A stretch of DNA of 64,000 bases from SVTX01 sp045659745 (GTDB taxonomy: Bacteria; Bacillota; Clostridia; Oscillospirales; CAG-272), in contig JAZRCL010000089.1 in NCBI GenBank assembly GCA_045659745.1, forward strand, positions 13,937-77,936, read 5' to 3'. This document shows, piece after piece, positions 23,529 through 32,673 of the stretch (its first letter is position 1; each line of letters opens with the position of its first letter). The notes under the pieces were generated by a model. It worked only from the letters and a program-made list of their open reading frames with translations. It was not told where the DNA came from and ran no database searches. Both the position numbers and the translations under genes were made by a program.

Positions 23529-23813
23529 TCAGTCGATGGAGTCCTCAGCCTTAACGTCAACGCGGCTTACAGAGCTCTTGAGAATACGGATCTTGGTGCA
23601 GTCACGGGAGGTCTCGATAACACAAGTCTCCTCCTTGATGCTTACAACCTTACCGATAATACCGCCGATAGTGGTGATCTCATCGCCTACCTGAAGGTTG
23701 GAAAGCATGTCCTTGGTCTGCTTTTCCTGCTTTTTGTTGGAACGCCACATAAAGAAGAACATAGCGCCTATTGCAAGTACCATTATCACCGTGGTGATTA
23801 TTTCCATTGGCAT
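23529..23813 (-). CDS. yajC: Preprotein translocase subunit YajC
   Basis: 94 residues: one N-terminal membrane span (about 5-22) and a short cytosolic domain with the family core DMLSNLQVGDEITTIGGIIGKVVSI. YajC associates with SecDF and SecYEG in protein export. The ribosome site AAAGAAAGGAA precedes the start. In many Firmicutes tgt lies upstream and secDF downstream; neither is here. Confidence 0.95.
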   Translation of the reverse strand: MPMEIITTVIMVLAIGAMFFFMWRSNKKQEKQTKDMLSNLQVGDEITTIGGIIGKVVSIKEETCVIETSRDCTKIRILKSSVSRVDVKAEDSID

Positions 23814-23953
23814 AGCTAAAAATTCCTTTCTTTGAATACATTTTTTCTTTCACATTATTTTACAACAATAAAAGGGGAAATTCAATACCTAATTGTAAAT
23901 TTTTTCGTAATGACTGATTATTACGTATTCTGTGAAAAATTTTGGCTTTTAGG

Positions 23954-23982
23954 TTGCATTTTTCTATAAGTTATGCTATAAT
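23954..23982 (+). promoter_or_regulatory. Promoter of rimM-trmD
   Basis: TTGCAT (23954-23959), 17 bp, TATAAT (23977-23982) with an extended -10 TG two bases upstream. Confidence 0.75.
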
Positions 23983-24031
23983 TACTCTGTATTACTATAT
24001 TTATAATCAAATTAAGGGTAAGAACAGGAAA

Positions 24032-24544
24032 ATGAAGAAAAATAATTATCTTGAATGCGGTATTATCATAAACACACACGGAGTAAACGGAGACGTAAAG
24101 CTGGAGTCTCTTTGTGACACGCCGAATATTCTCGCGTCGTTTAAGAAGATATATTTTCGCGAGGGAACGGATTATCGTGCAGTAAAGGTGCTCAAAGCAT
24201 CCGTGTTTAAGAATTTCGTAATAGCAAGACTTGATGGCGTTGACGATATGGACAAGGCTATCGCGCTAAAAAACACTACCGTTTATGCGGCAAGAAAAGA
24301 CTTCAAGCTCCCCGAGGGCAGCTATTTTATCGCCGACCTTATCGGACTTGACGTTATTGATAATATAAGCGGCACGGTCTACGGTCAGATAATCGACGTC
24401 CAGAACAAGGGCGCGTCGGACATATACGTTGTAAAAACTCCCGACGGTGAGAGAATGATGCCCGCCGTAAAGGAATTTGTCAAGAGAACTGACATAGAAA
24501 AGGGCGTGTACGTTGAGGTCATCCCCGGAATGCTTTACGATTGA
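24032..24544 (+). CDS. rimM: Ribosome maturation factor RimM
   Basis: 170 residues from ATG 24032 (MKKNNYLECGIIINTHGVNGD), with ACAGGAAA upstream. A hydrophobic upstream extension in the same frame begins within the promoter and is rejected. The conserved GxIxxTHGVxGxVK start, ARLDGVDDMDKAIALKNTTVYA and the PRC-barrel part (GSYFIADLIGLDVID... RMMPAVKEFV) are present. RimM helps assemble the 30S head by binding S19. It has its own promoter here and no rpsP upstream, unlike the usual rpsP-rimM-trmD-rplS operon. Confidence 0.95.
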   Translation: MKKNNYLECGIIINTHGVNGDVKLESLCDTPNILASFKKIYFREGTDYRAVKVLKASVFKNFVIARLDGVDDMDKAIALKNTTVYAARKDFKLPEGSYFIADLIGLDVIDNISGTVYGQIIDVQNKGASDIYVVKTPDGERMMPAVKEFVKRTDIEKGVYVEVIPGMLYD

Positions 24545-24555
24545 TCGGAGTAGCT

Positions 24556-25260
24556 ATGAGATTTGATATTATGACGCTTTTTCCCGATATGGTGGATTAT
24601 ATTCTCTCGGAGAGTATAATCGGTCGGGCGAGAAAAAACAATTTTATAGACGTCAGACTCCACAATATCCGCGACTATTCCGAGGACAAGCATCGCAGAG
24701 TTGACGACACCCCCTATGGCGGTGGCAAGGGAATGCTTATGATGGCGCCTCCGATATATAACTGCTACTCGGCTATTCTTGAAAATCAGAAAGCAGAAGG
24801 GATTGAGTGCAAGACGCGCCGCGTGGTGTATATGTCACCCGCGGGAAGAGTTCTGACGCAGAAAAAAGCCGAGGAGCTTTCGCAAATTGACAACCTCATT
24901 ATTCTTTGCGGACATTACGAGGGAGTTGACAGACGAATTATTGACGAAATAGTTGACGAGGAGATATCCATAGGAGATTACGTGCTTACAGGTGGTGAGA
25001 TCCCTGCTTGTATACTCGTTGACTGTGTGGCGAGACTTGTGGACGGAGTACTGTCCGACCCCGAGTGTCACGAAAAAGAAAGCATTTCCTCGGGAATGCT
25101 TGAGTATCCGCAATACACAAGACCTTATGAGTTTCACGGCGTAAAGGTTCCCGACGTGCTTATATCGGGACATCACGCCAATATAGACAAATGGCGAGAT
25201 GAGACCGCCAAAGCGTTGACTCAGCAGAACAGACCTGATCTGCTTGAAAAAATTGACTAA
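24556..25260 (+). CDS. trmD: tRNA (guanine37-N1)-methyltransferase
   Basis: 234 residues from ATG 24556 (MRFDIMTLFPDMV), with CGGAG 8 bp upstream; a TTG 15 bp earlier overlaps rimM and is less likely. The trefoil-knot SPOUT motifs are clear: YGGGKGMLMMAPP, LCGHYEGVDRR, ISIGDYVLTGGE, and the C-terminal PQYTRP. TrmD methylates G37 to prevent +1 frameshifting. rplS, the usual next gene, is absent. Confidence 0.97.
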   Translation: MRFDIMTLFPDMVDYILSESIIGRARKNNFIDVRLHNIRDYSEDKHRRVDDTPYGGGKGMLMMAPPIYNCYSAILENQKAEGIECKTRRVVYMSPAGRVLTQKKAEELSQIDNLIILCGHYEGVDRRIIDEIVDEEISIGDYVLTGGEIPACILVDCVARLVDGVLSDPECHEKESISSGMLEYPQYTRPYEFHGVKVPDVLISGHHANIDKWRDETAKALTQQNRPDLLEKID

Positions 25261-25284
25261 AACTAATTGGAAAGGAGGATATTT

Positions 25285-27267
25285 ATGGATAGTCAGAAGC
25301 GAGTATTTAATTCCGATGAAAAAGAGTCCCGATTTTTTCTAGGTAGAATTTATAATAAGATCATAGCTTTTCTGATGTCACTGATACATATGAGCAGAGT
25401 TGGACGGTTCTTTGTACAGAACGATATGTCCTGTGAAAACAGTCATGTCCGTCGCATGGCTCAGGAGAAAAATCTAGGACGCTCGTCAAAAGTGTTTACG
25501 TCAATAAATATCTTCTTTTCAAAGAGCAGGGTGGCAAGATTTTTCCAAAAGCTGACGTCACTTATGCTTTCAATGTCCGTGAGCGTTTACGGGGTGCTGT
25601 TTATGGCTTACGGTGTTACCGCTATGTTTGCAAGGTATGCCTTGATGTTTATCGAAAAGGCGGATGCCGACATAATAATGGAGCTTGGTGTTCCTTTGGC
25701 GGTAGTGCTGCTTTCTGTGCCGTTGCTGATATCTCAAAAATCCATTACTGAGATAGCATCGTCAAGCATGTTCCTTGGAAAGCTTGTGAGAGAATTTTTG
25801 ATGATCCCCGATGAAAAGCTGGTCACGAAAAAAAGAATTGGCGCATACTGGTTAAAGATAATAATCGCCACGGTGGGTGCCAGCCTTGGTGCTATTACAT
25901 ATTTTGTGCCAACTCTTACAGTGCCGCTCTTATTCCTGGCTGTAATTCTTCTTTTGGTAATTATGTCGCACCCTGAGTCGGGAGTAATGATGATAGCTGT
26001 GACGGTACCGTTTTTGCAGTACACAAAGGAATTACAGTTTATATTCCCGATACTCGTTTGCGTGACGTGCGCTTCATATTTTATTAAGGTGTGTAGCGGT
26101 AAACGCGTGGGCGTTCGATCTACCGAGGGAATAGTACTTTCATTTTTCTGTATATTTATGATAATTGCTTCATCGTTTACAGCAGGTGGTTGGCAGACCT
26201 TTGGCGACGGTGTATATGCCGTGATACTGGTAATAGGCGGATTTTACATCACTTACAACCTGATGAGAAACGAGAAAAAGCTCAATACCTGTCTTAAAGC
26301 TCTGATGGTATCGTTTGGCGTATTGGTCTTCATGGGCGCGTTTGACATAGTGTTATCAGTGGTTGAGGACACTATAAGACATGCTCAGAGCAGCATATCG
26401 TATATGATATCACAAAAGATATTCTACATAGCGGATAGCGCGTCTAATTTTGGAATAATAGCCTGTCTGATTTGCCCGATACTTTTTTGCAAGGCATGCG
26501 CTAAAAAGAGTGTGTCGGGAATTACTCTGTCGCTTGTTGGCTTCTGCGCGGCGATTGCAATGTCGTTTATATACGGAACGTACGAGTCACTTCTTGCAAT
26601 ATGCATCGGACTTTTGATATACTGCATACTCCACAGCAGAAAATCCTTTGCCACGCTTCTGATAATATTTATTATTGCCTGCATAGCAGTAAGCCTTGTA
26701 TTCTCGTTTGTACCTGAAAGACTTACAGATAAGGCAATATACATGTTTGAAGGCTTCAGACCCGTAAATCATCCCGACGCCGCAATAAGAGGTGAGCTCA
26801 ATGAGAGTGTATGGAATATGTTGAAAAACGGGAATCTCCACGGTATAGGTGTTGGAGATCACGCATTTTCAGAGATGTTCTACCCGTACGCAACTCAGGC
26901 CACAGACGGAGCAACATCTGCAGCTAACCTTTATATGCAGATAATTTGCTGGTCGGGTATAGGAGGACTTGTGGCGTTTTGTCTGTTCTTTGCGTGGGTA
27001 TTCAAAAATGCTATTGGATACATACTTGCATGCACGGACAGAAAGGTTCGTAGAACAGTCGTTGCGCTCAGTTGCGGTCTGGTTACTGCGCTGATGCTGG
27101 GAACAGTCACAAATTTGTGGGAAGATATGAGAATTTTCTACCTGTTCTGGATGATGACTGCGCTTCTTTGCGGATACGTGAGACTTGGCAGAGTCCGTGA
27201 CGAGCGAAAGGTTATAGGTTCGACAAGCGAGCCCGACAGAATAGACGTAAACGTTAAATTCCATTAA
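25285..27267 (+). CDS. O-antigen ligase/polymerase-like membrane protein
   Basis: 660 residues from ATG 25285, 7 bp after AAAGGAGG. A long N-terminal cytosolic part (about 70 residues) is followed by roughly twelve membrane spans. The C-terminal half has the Wzy_C/O-antigen ligase pattern: SIYGTYESLLAICIGLLIY, RGELNESVWNMLKNGNLHGIGVG with an external loop, then SGIGGLVAFCLFFAW. Such proteins join or polymerise surface glycans at the outer face of the membrane. It is followed by two DUF4330-type proteins, so a small glycan-export module is likely. No glycosyltransferases adjoin. Confidence 0.8.
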   Translation: MDSQKRVFNSDEKESRFFLGRIYNKIIAFLMSLIHMSRVGRFFVQNDMSCENSHVRRMAQEKNLGRSSKVFTSINIFFSKSRVARFFQKLTSLMLSMSVSVYGVLFMAYGVTAMFARYALMFIEKADADIIMELGVPLAVVLLSVPLLISQKSITEIASSSMFLGKLVREFLMIPDEKLVTKKRIGAYWLKIIIATVGASLGAITYFVPTLTVPLLFLAVILLLVIMSHPESGVMMIAVTVPFLQYTKELQFIFPILVCVTCASYFIKVCSGKRVGVRSTEGIVLSFFCIFMIIASSFTAGGWQTFGDGVYAVILVIGGFYITYNLMRNEKKLNTCLKALMVSFGVLVFMGAFDIVLSVVEDTIRHAQSSISYMISQKIFYIADSASNFGIIACLICPILFCKACAKKSVSGITLSLVGFCAAIAMSFIYGTYESLLAICIGLLIYCILHSRKSFATLLIIFIIACIAVSLVFSFVPERLTDKAIYMFEGFRPVNHPDAAIRGELNESVWNMLKNGNLHGIGVGDHAFSEMFYPYATQATDGATSAANLYMQIICWSGIGGLVAFCLFFAWVFKNAIGYILACTDRKVRRTVVALSCGLVTALMLGTVTNLWEDMRIFYLFWMMTALLCGYVRLGRVRDERKVIGSTSEPDRIDVNVKFH

Positions 27268-27291
27268 GATAAAACGAAAGGAATTGCTCAA

Positions 27292-27900
27292 ATGACAGAC
27301 AACAAAAACATGTCTCCCGAGGAGAGAAAGAACCTCAAGCACGCAGACATAGACAAGTTCGGTGGAAAGCACATCGTGACTGACAGCTTGGATAAGGGAG
27401 ATTTCCTGATAAATGAAAAAAAGACAAGGGGCAAGCAGAATAAAAAATCCCCCGATCAAAAGAGGAGCGTGCCGCTTGCGCTTGACATAATTGTCTCTTT
27501 AGTGATAATCCTGATAGTTGCGGCTCTTGTTGTTGGCGCATACTTTGTTTTTAAGAACTATACCGGCAGCTATAAAGACGTAAATATTCAGTACACACTG
27601 CTTATATCGAACACTGACGAAATATCCAATCCCGATGCACTCAAGGACAAGGACATATATCTTGACTGCGACGCTAATACATATTATTTTGGCAAAATAA
27701 CCAACGCAACCGTTATTAAGGGAGCGGACGGCAAAAAGCAGATAACTCTTGACGTTTCCGTATCATCTAAATATAGGAAGGGCGAGGGATTCAGTATTGA
27801 AGAAAACAGGATTGCCGTAGGAGCACAATATTCGCTTCGCATTGAAGAGGACGGATTTGACGCTGCCATCGTTGAAATAAGCCGAGGAGGTGGAAATTGA
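27292..27900 (+). CDS. Single-span membrane protein, DUF4330-like
   Basis: 202 residues. A charged cytosolic head of about 65 residues (rich in K, D, E) precedes one span (about 66-88, LDIIVSLVIILIVAALVVGAY). A DUF4330-like external domain follows (VNIQYTLLISNTDEISNPDALKDKD; SIEENRIAVGAQYSLRIE). The plan resembles the next gene, with a longer head. DUF4330 proteins occur with exopolysaccharide genes in clostridia and cyanobacteria. The gene lies 24 bp after the O-antigen ligase-like gene and overlaps the next by 1 bp, so all three form an operon. Confidence 0.75.
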   Translation: MTDNKNMSPEERKNLKHADIDKFGGKHIVTDSLDKGDFLINEKKTRGKQNKKSPDQKRSVPLALDIIVSLVIILIVAALVVGAYFVFKNYTGSYKDVNIQYTLLISNTDEISNPDALKDKDIYLDCDANTYYFGKITNATVIKGADGKKQITLDVSVSSKYRKGEGFSIEENRIAVGAQYSLRIEEDGFDAAIVEISRGGGN

Positions 27901-28370
27901 TGAGTAACAATACGAAAAAAAGATTTTCATTTAACGTGCTTGACATTTTCATTATTCTTTTGGTGGTAATACTCCTGGCATCTGTAGCATATAAGATGTG
28001 GCAGAATATGAAAAAAGACAAAAATCAGACCAAGCCTGTTTATACCGTTGTTTTTGAGTGTGAGGACTATGAGTCACTTGCAAAATACCTTTCCAATGGG
28101 GAAGAGGTATATATCAGCTCATCGGGCGAGCTTTTGGGATACGTTTACAAGAGCATAACCGTATCCGATGAGAATAATTCGGATTTATACGAACAAGTGA
28201 ACCTTGAGGGTAGTCTCAGGCTTAATGGAAACGTCAAAAAAAGTCGCGAGGGAAATTTCTATGTCCTTGATGACTTAAATCTGACTGTCGGCAGTAAAAT
28301 AGACGTATATACTGACGATACTGAATTCACAATAACCGTAAAGCAATTTATAGACAAGAAGGGAAATTGA
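27900..28370 (+). CDS. DUF4330 family protein
   Basis: 156 residues from ATG 27900, with GGAGGTGG upstream inside the previous gene. The head (KKRFSFNVLDIFIILLVVIL) is the family hallmark, one span at about 16-33. The external domain includes TVVFECEDYESLAKYLSNGEE, GYVYKSITVSD and LNLTVGSKIDVYTDDTEF. Likely envelope-anchored and facing outward. Its exact role is unknown; the neighbouring ligase suggests surface polysaccharide handling. Confidence 0.8.
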   Translation: MSNNTKKRFSFNVLDIFIILLVVILLASVAYKMWQNMKKDKNQTKPVYTVVFECEDYESLAKYLSNGEEVYISSSGELLGYVYKSITVSDENNSDLYEQVNLEGSLRLNGNVKKSREGNFYVLDDLNLTVGSKIDVYTDDTEFTITVKQFIDKKGN

Positions 28371-28475
28371 AATTTCCCTCGTGCCAATACTTGATTTTCG
28401 TTTAGAAAGCATATTTTTGTGCATTATGACAAAAATAATGCACTCGATATGTGCAAATTTACTCTATATTGTCTC

Positions 28476-28504
28476 TTGATTTTACGATGTTTTTTTGCTA
28501 TACT
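28476..28504 (+). promoter_or_regulatory. Promoter of the HPr gene
   Basis: TTGATT (28476-28481), 17 bp, TATACT (28499-28504) with an extended -10 (TTGC before it). The ~95-nt leader carries a small hairpin (AATCC...GGATT). The rest of the 28371-28606 gap shows nothing else. Confidence 0.65.
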
Positions 28505-28606
28505 TATTATGGTTAAAACTGTAATCCTAGCTTTTGCGGGATTGGAGTACACAAGAAAAAATCAGGAGCAGAGTGCCTTGGCGCCTGCCGATAGGGGAGT
28601 AAATAT

Positions 28607-28870
28607 ATGAAAACTCGTGAAGTTGTTATAATAAACGACAGCGGTCTGCACGCAAGACCCGCAACATTTTTCATTCAGAAGGCGAATTGCTATAAATGTT
28701 CTATATACGTGGAGAAGGATGACCGCAAGGTAAACGCAAAGAGCTTGCTTGGAATTCTCTCTCTTGGCATCGCAAAGGGAATGACAATTACCCTTATTGC
28801 CGACGGACAGGACGAGGAGGCCGCTCTTAACGGACTCGCAGCACTCGTAGCTTCGGGATTTAACGAATAA
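28607..28870 (+). CDS. ptsH: HPr family phosphocarrier protein
   Basis: 87 residues. The active-site His15 lies in SGLHARPAT and the regulatory Ser46 in KVNAKSLLGIL, so both the PTS phosphotransfer and the HPrK phosphorylation sites are present. HPr carries phosphate from enzyme I to sugar-specific EII proteins, and as HPr-Ser-P acts with CcpA. ptsI is not adjacent, as is common in clostridia. GGGGAG precedes the start, and a strong terminator follows. Confidence 0.93.
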   Translation: MKTREVVIINDSGLHARPATFFIQKANCYKCSIYVEKDDRKVNAKSLLGILSLGIAKGMTITLIADGQDEEAALNGLAALVASGFNE

Positions 28871-28881
28871 TCATGTAAAAT

Positions 28882-28922
28882 AAAAATGGCACGGATTGCT
28901 TTAGCATAGCCGTGCCATTTTT
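28882..28922 (+). terminator. Terminator of the HPr gene
   Basis: AAAAATGGCACGG and CCGTGCCATTTTT form a perfect 13-bp stem (28882-28922) with a T-rich 3' end. Confidence 0.85.
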
Positions 28923-28946
28923 ATTTTGATTTTTAGGAGGAGTATT

Positions 28947-30791
28947 ATGCAACAGCCAAGAGATAATATGAAAAATCTTCTTGAAAAAGCCAATACTCTG
29001 CCTATGCGCCCCGGCGTATACATTATGAAGGGAGCAGGTGGTGTTATTTACGTCGGTAAGTCCCGCAAGCTCAAAAACAGAGTGACGCAATATTTCCGTC
29101 AGGGCGAAAAAAACGCAAAAACCGCAAAAATGGTGTCACAGGTCAAGGATTTTGACTATTATGTCTGTGATACTGAAATTGAGGCGCTGACGCTTGAAAA
29201 CACACTTATAAAGCAGTACAGCCCAAAATACAATATAAAGCTCAAGGTCGCAAAATCCTACCCGTATATAAAAATACCCGAGATCGAATATCCCGTGTTG
29301 ACTATGACACGAAAGAGGGACAACGACAGGGGGAAATACTTCGGCCCTTATTCGGGAGTTTCCACGGTGTATTCCGTGATAAATACGTTGTCCGCAACTC
29401 TTGGACTCCCCACCTGCAAAAGAAAATTTCCAAAGGATATAGGCAAGGAAAGACCATGCATATACTATCAGATAGGACGCTGCTGCGGTGTCTGTACGGG
29501 AAATATAACCCCCGAAGAATATGCAGAAAAGATAAGATATGCAACCGATGTATTGCGAGGTAATACGAGTGAGGTCAAAAGAGAGCTGACAGAAAAAATG
29601 TATGAATACGCCGAGCGTGAAAGATATGAGGCGGCGGCAAAGTGCCGCGACACCATAGCCGCGCTTGACAGACTTAGCCAAAAGCAAAAGGTAGTGGCAT
29701 CACCCGACACCGAGCACGACATAATATCTCTTTATTCTGATGACGTCTGCACGGCAATATCTGTGCTTTATATACGAAACGGCGCAGTGAGCGACAAGAG
29801 TGACTACACCTTTGGCGCGGACAGAATTGTCGACGAGGGAAATATCAGCTCATTTATATGCGAGCATTATCTCAGACGCGAGTATATACCCAAAAGTATT
29901 CTCATTTCGTTTGAGCTTGAGGACGATGAGAGAGAAATGCTTTCGGATTATCTGTCGGAGCGCTCGGGCCACCGAGTAAAAATAAGAACTCCCGAGAGGG
30001 GAGATGCGAAAATGCTCTGCGATATGGCGAGAGATAACGCCGCGGAGCAGGCAAAGCTATATAAAATTGAAAATGAAAAGGACGAAAAAGTGCTTTTGCG
30101 CCTCTCGGAGCTTTTGTGTCTTGAGACTTACCCCGAGAGAATTGAGGCTTACGATATATCCAACCTTGGAAAAGAGCATATCACAGCGGGTATGATAGTG
30201 ACCGAGGGACGTGCGTTTAAGAGATCGGACTACCGAAGCTTCAAGATAAAAGGGCTTGGAAATACTACCGACGACTATGCGTCAATGCGGCAGGTCATAG
30301 ACCGCAGGCTGTCGCATCTGTCGGACGAGGACGGCTCGTTTTCCCACCTGCCCGACCTTATTCTGCTTGACGGAGGACGCGGACACGTCTCGACTGTCAA
30401 GGAGCTTTTGCGAGAGCGTGGAATGGAGCATATAGCTGTTTTCGGTATGGTTAAGGACGAGTTCCACAAGACCCGCGCTCTCTGCACCGAAAACGAGGAG
30501 ATAAATATCTCCCGCGAGAACGCGGTGTTCGTGTTTATCTATAAGATACAAGAGGAAGTCCACAGATATACGGTATCCAAAATGGATAGCGCAAAGCGCA
30601 AGACGCTCACAAAGTCCTCGTTGACTAAGATAAAGGGCATCGGTGACGCCAAGGCAAAGCTTCTGCTCAAGACATTTGGCGGACTTGCGGGAGTTGAGCG
30701 GGCAAGTGTTGAGGAGCTGACTCAGGTTTCGGGAATTACCGATACGTTGGCGAAAAATATAAGAGAATATTTTGATAAAGGCAAAAAATAA
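28947..30791 (+). CDS. uvrC: Excinuclease ABC subunit C
   Basis: 614 residues from ATG 28947, 8 bp after AGGAGGAG. The GIY-YIG nuclease domain (PGVYIMKGAGGVIYVGKSRKL) makes the 3' incision. A cysteine cluster follows (CIYYQIGRCCGVCTG), then a UVR motif (REL..KMYEYAERERYEAAAKCRD) that contacts UvrB. The RNase H-like domain for 5' incision shows AYDISNLGKEH and LILLDGGRGHV, and tandem helix-hairpin-helix motifs end the protein. The gene is close to uvrB and uvrA, giving the whole repair system within 9 kb. Confidence 0.97.
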   Translation: MQQPRDNMKNLLEKANTLPMRPGVYIMKGAGGVIYVGKSRKLKNRVTQYFRQGEKNAKTAKMVSQVKDFDYYVCDTEIEALTLENTLIKQYSPKYNIKLKVAKSYPYIKIPEIEYPVLTMTRKRDNDRGKYFGPYSGVSTVYSVINTLSATLGLPTCKRKFPKDIGKERPCIYYQIGRCCGVCTGNITPEEYAEKIRYATDVLRGNTSEVKRELTEKMYEYAERERYEAAAKCRDTIAALDRLSQKQKVVASPDTEHDIISLYSDDVCTAISVLYIRNGAVSDKSDYTFGADRIVDEGNISSFICEHYLRREYIPKSILISFELEDDEREMLSDYLSERSGHRVKIRTPERGDAKMLCDMARDNAAEQAKLYKIENEKDEKVLLRLSELLCLETYPERIEAYDISNLGKEHITAGMIVTEGRAFKRSDYRSFKIKGLGNTTDDYASMRQVIDRRLSHLSDEDGSFSHLPDLILLDGGRGHVSTVKELLRERGMEHIAVFGMVKDEFHKTRALCTENEEINISRENAVFVFIYKIQEEVHRYTVSKMDSAKRKTLTKSSLTKIKGIGDAKAKLLLKTFGGLAGVERASVEELTQVSGITDTLAKNIREYFDKGKK

Positions 30792-30916
30792 GTGTACAGC
30801 GTGAAAGCTACTTCTTACTAACAGGTAAATCAACTGCTTTACGCATGAATTTCGCCTTAAGGCAAAATTCATTGATTATTATTTGTGCCGCTGCAAGCGG
30901 CGAGGTGGAGATTGTT

Positions 30917-31483
30917 ATGATGAGAATAATCACGGGCAAGGCGAGGGGCGTAAAACTTAAAACTCTTGAGGGAGACGCGACCAGACCCACGTCCGAAAGA
31001 TGCAAGGAGGCGCTGTTCTCTATGCTTCAGTTTGACATTGAGGGCAGAGACGTGCTGGATCTTTACGCGGGCTCGGGTCAGCTCGGGCTTGAGGCTCTGT
31101 CGCGCGGAGCAAACAGCGCAACAATGGTGGATAAGTCCAAGCAAGCGACCAAAATTATTGACGAAAATATTATAAAGACCAAGCTGCTTGACGGCGCGAG
31201 CGTTATCTGCTCGGACATGACGGATTTTATCCGTGCGGTGAGGAACAGAAAAAAATACGATATAGTTTTTATCGACCCGCCGTATGCGCTTCGCTGCGCG
31301 GCGCAAAGTGCGAAAAGTCTTTACGATGCAGGACTTCTCAAGCCCACGAGCATAATCGCTTGTGAGAGTGAGGAAGAGGATATCTTTGAATCCTGCCCCG
31401 AGGCAAGAGATGTTTTCGAGGTGCTCAAGCACAAAAAATTCGGCGTGGCAAACATCACGCTTATAGGCATAAGAAATAAGTGA
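30917..31483 (+). CDS. rsmD: 16S rRNA (guanine966-N2)-methyltransferase RsmD
   Basis: 188 residues from ATG 30917, 6 bp after GAGGTGGAG (a second ATG follows directly). MRIITGKARGVKL, RPTSERCKEALFSML and DLYAGSGQLGLEALSRGA (SAM-binding) are typical, and the catalytic motif is DPPY in IVFIDPPYA. RsmD modifies G966 of 16S rRNA in the 30S subunit. It lies immediately before coaD, the conserved pairing. An upstream in-frame ATG at 30845 lies in an imperfect palindrome and lacks a ribosome site. Confidence 0.93.
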   Translation: MMRIITGKARGVKLKTLEGDATRPTSERCKEALFSMLQFDIEGRDVLDLYAGSGQLGLEALSRGANSATMVDKSKQATKIIDENIIKTKLLDGASVICSDMTDFIRAVRNRKKYDIVFIDPPYALRCAAQSAKSLYDAGLLKPTSIIACESEEEDIFESCPEARDVFEVLKHKKFGVANITLIGIRNK

Positions 31484-31498
31484 GAAAGGATAGACAGT

Positions 31499-32005
31499 AT
31501 GAATGCACTGATACCGGGCAGCTTTGATCCCATAACGCTGGGTCACGTAAACATAATTGAGCGCGCCGCCCCTATGTTTGAAAAAATATACGTCGCGGTA
31601 ATGAATAACGACTCGGCAGAGCACGACAGCCGTCTCTCCTCAAAAACGCAGTATATGTTCACACCCGAAGAGAGACTTGAGCTTGTGCGCCTCTCAATAT
31701 CCCATATTCCAAATGCCGAGGCGGTGATGTGGAGCGGGATGCTTATTGACTTTTGCGATGCATATAATATAGTTGCGGTGGTGCGCGGCGTGCGAAACTC
31801 CCGCGATTTTGAATACGAAATGATACACGCCAAATATAACCGCGAGCATAACCCCCGCGCTCAAGCGCTCCTTATGCCTGCAGCCCCGAGCTTTGACGGC
31901 ATAAGCTCGACAAAAATCCGAGAAGTTATAGCAAAGGGCGAGCTTTCAGCTCTCGAGGGAAGTATTCACCCCAATGCTTTGGCTTATATGAAAACCTTAC
32001 ACTAA
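31499..32005 (+). CDS. coaD: Phosphopantetheine adenylyltransferase
   Basis: 168 residues. It transfers AMP from ATP to 4'-phosphopantetheine, the fourth step of coenzyme A synthesis. The nucleotidyltransferase signature PGSFDPITLGH (5-15) is at the N-terminus, VVRGVRNSRDFEYEM in the middle, and SSTKIRE (ISSTK signature) near the end. Length and start are standard. It follows rsmD by 15 bp. Confidence 0.96.
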   Translation: MNALIPGSFDPITLGHVNIIERAAPMFEKIYVAVMNNDSAEHDSRLSSKTQYMFTPEERLELVRLSISHIPNAEAVMWSGMLIDFCDAYNIVAVVRGVRNSRDFEYEMIHAKYNREHNPRAQALLMPAAPSFDGISSTKIREVIAKGELSALEGSIHPNALAYMKTLH

Positions 32006-32027
32006 TACAAGAAAGGAATTAAACAAC

Positions 32028-32645
32028 ATGGCTACAAAGACAAAAAAGAGCGTACTTGCTGAGATTATCATCTCGCTTGTATTCGGACTTATCTTCGGTG
32101 GACTTCTTTTGTTCCTCGCAACTCTTGGCGCGGATACCATTATCAAATGGGTGCTTATTATTGCGGGTATCATCATTGTTGCAACTAACATTGCTCCCCT
32201 TATCAGAGGTGTCGTAAACCTCGTTCACAAGGAAAAGGGCGGCTTGTTCGATACTATCGTTTCTGCTATCGCAATAGCTCTCGGTGTCCTTTTGATAATT
32301 AAGCACGGCGGTATGCTTGCTCTTATCATTAACATTCTTTTGGCGGTTTACCTTATCGTTCTCCCCATTATCAGAATCATCATCGCGCCCTCCAAGAAGG
32401 AGCAGCTCTCCAAGGAATGGCTCAGAATACTTATCGGCGCTATTCTTCTTGCTTTCCTTCCCCTTATTCTCGACGCATCCAACACTATCTTCAGCATTAT
32501 CCTTACCATAGCAGGTGTAGTTGTACTCGTTCTCACAATACTCTCCTTCGCTCTTTCTCTCGTTGCTTACATAAAGGCATCAAAGAAGACAGAAGACGCT
32601 CCCGTTGAGGTTGAGGCAGAAGCAACAGAGGAAGCAGCAGAATAA
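32028..32645 (+). CDS. Small multi-span membrane protein (DUF308/HdeD-like)
   Basis: 205 residues with six hydrophobic segments in three pairs (about 10-30, 38-58, 70-90, 92-115, 128-150, 155-180) and an acidic tail (EDAPVEVEAEATEEAAE). The paired spans with GxxLLxxAxxxG-type spacing resemble DUF308/HdeD proteins, which are small envelope proteins of uncertain role. Codon choice is strongly biased, which suggests high expression. It lies between coaD and uvrB in one transcription unit. Confidence 0.75.
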   Translation: MATKTKKSVLAEIIISLVFGLIFGGLLLFLATLGADTIIKWVLIIAGIIIVATNIAPLIRGVVNLVHKEKGGLFDTIVSAIAIALGVLLIIKHGGMLALIINILLAVYLIVLPIIRIIIAPSKKEQLSKEWLRILIGAILLAFLPLILDASNTIFSIILTIAGVVVLVLTILSFALSLVAYIKASKKTEDAPVEVEAEATEEAAE

Positions 32646-32673
32646 TTTTACAAAAAAAGAGAACACTAAAAGT

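Noticed and set aside
28419..28610. Short coding frame in the HPr leader
   Set aside because: It covers the promoter and leader, lacks a ribosome site and encodes no recognisable protein.
30845..30872. Upstream ATG and imperfect palindrome before rsmD as the gene start
   Set aside because: No ribosome site there, and conserved RsmD begins at MRIITGKARG with a good site near 30903.
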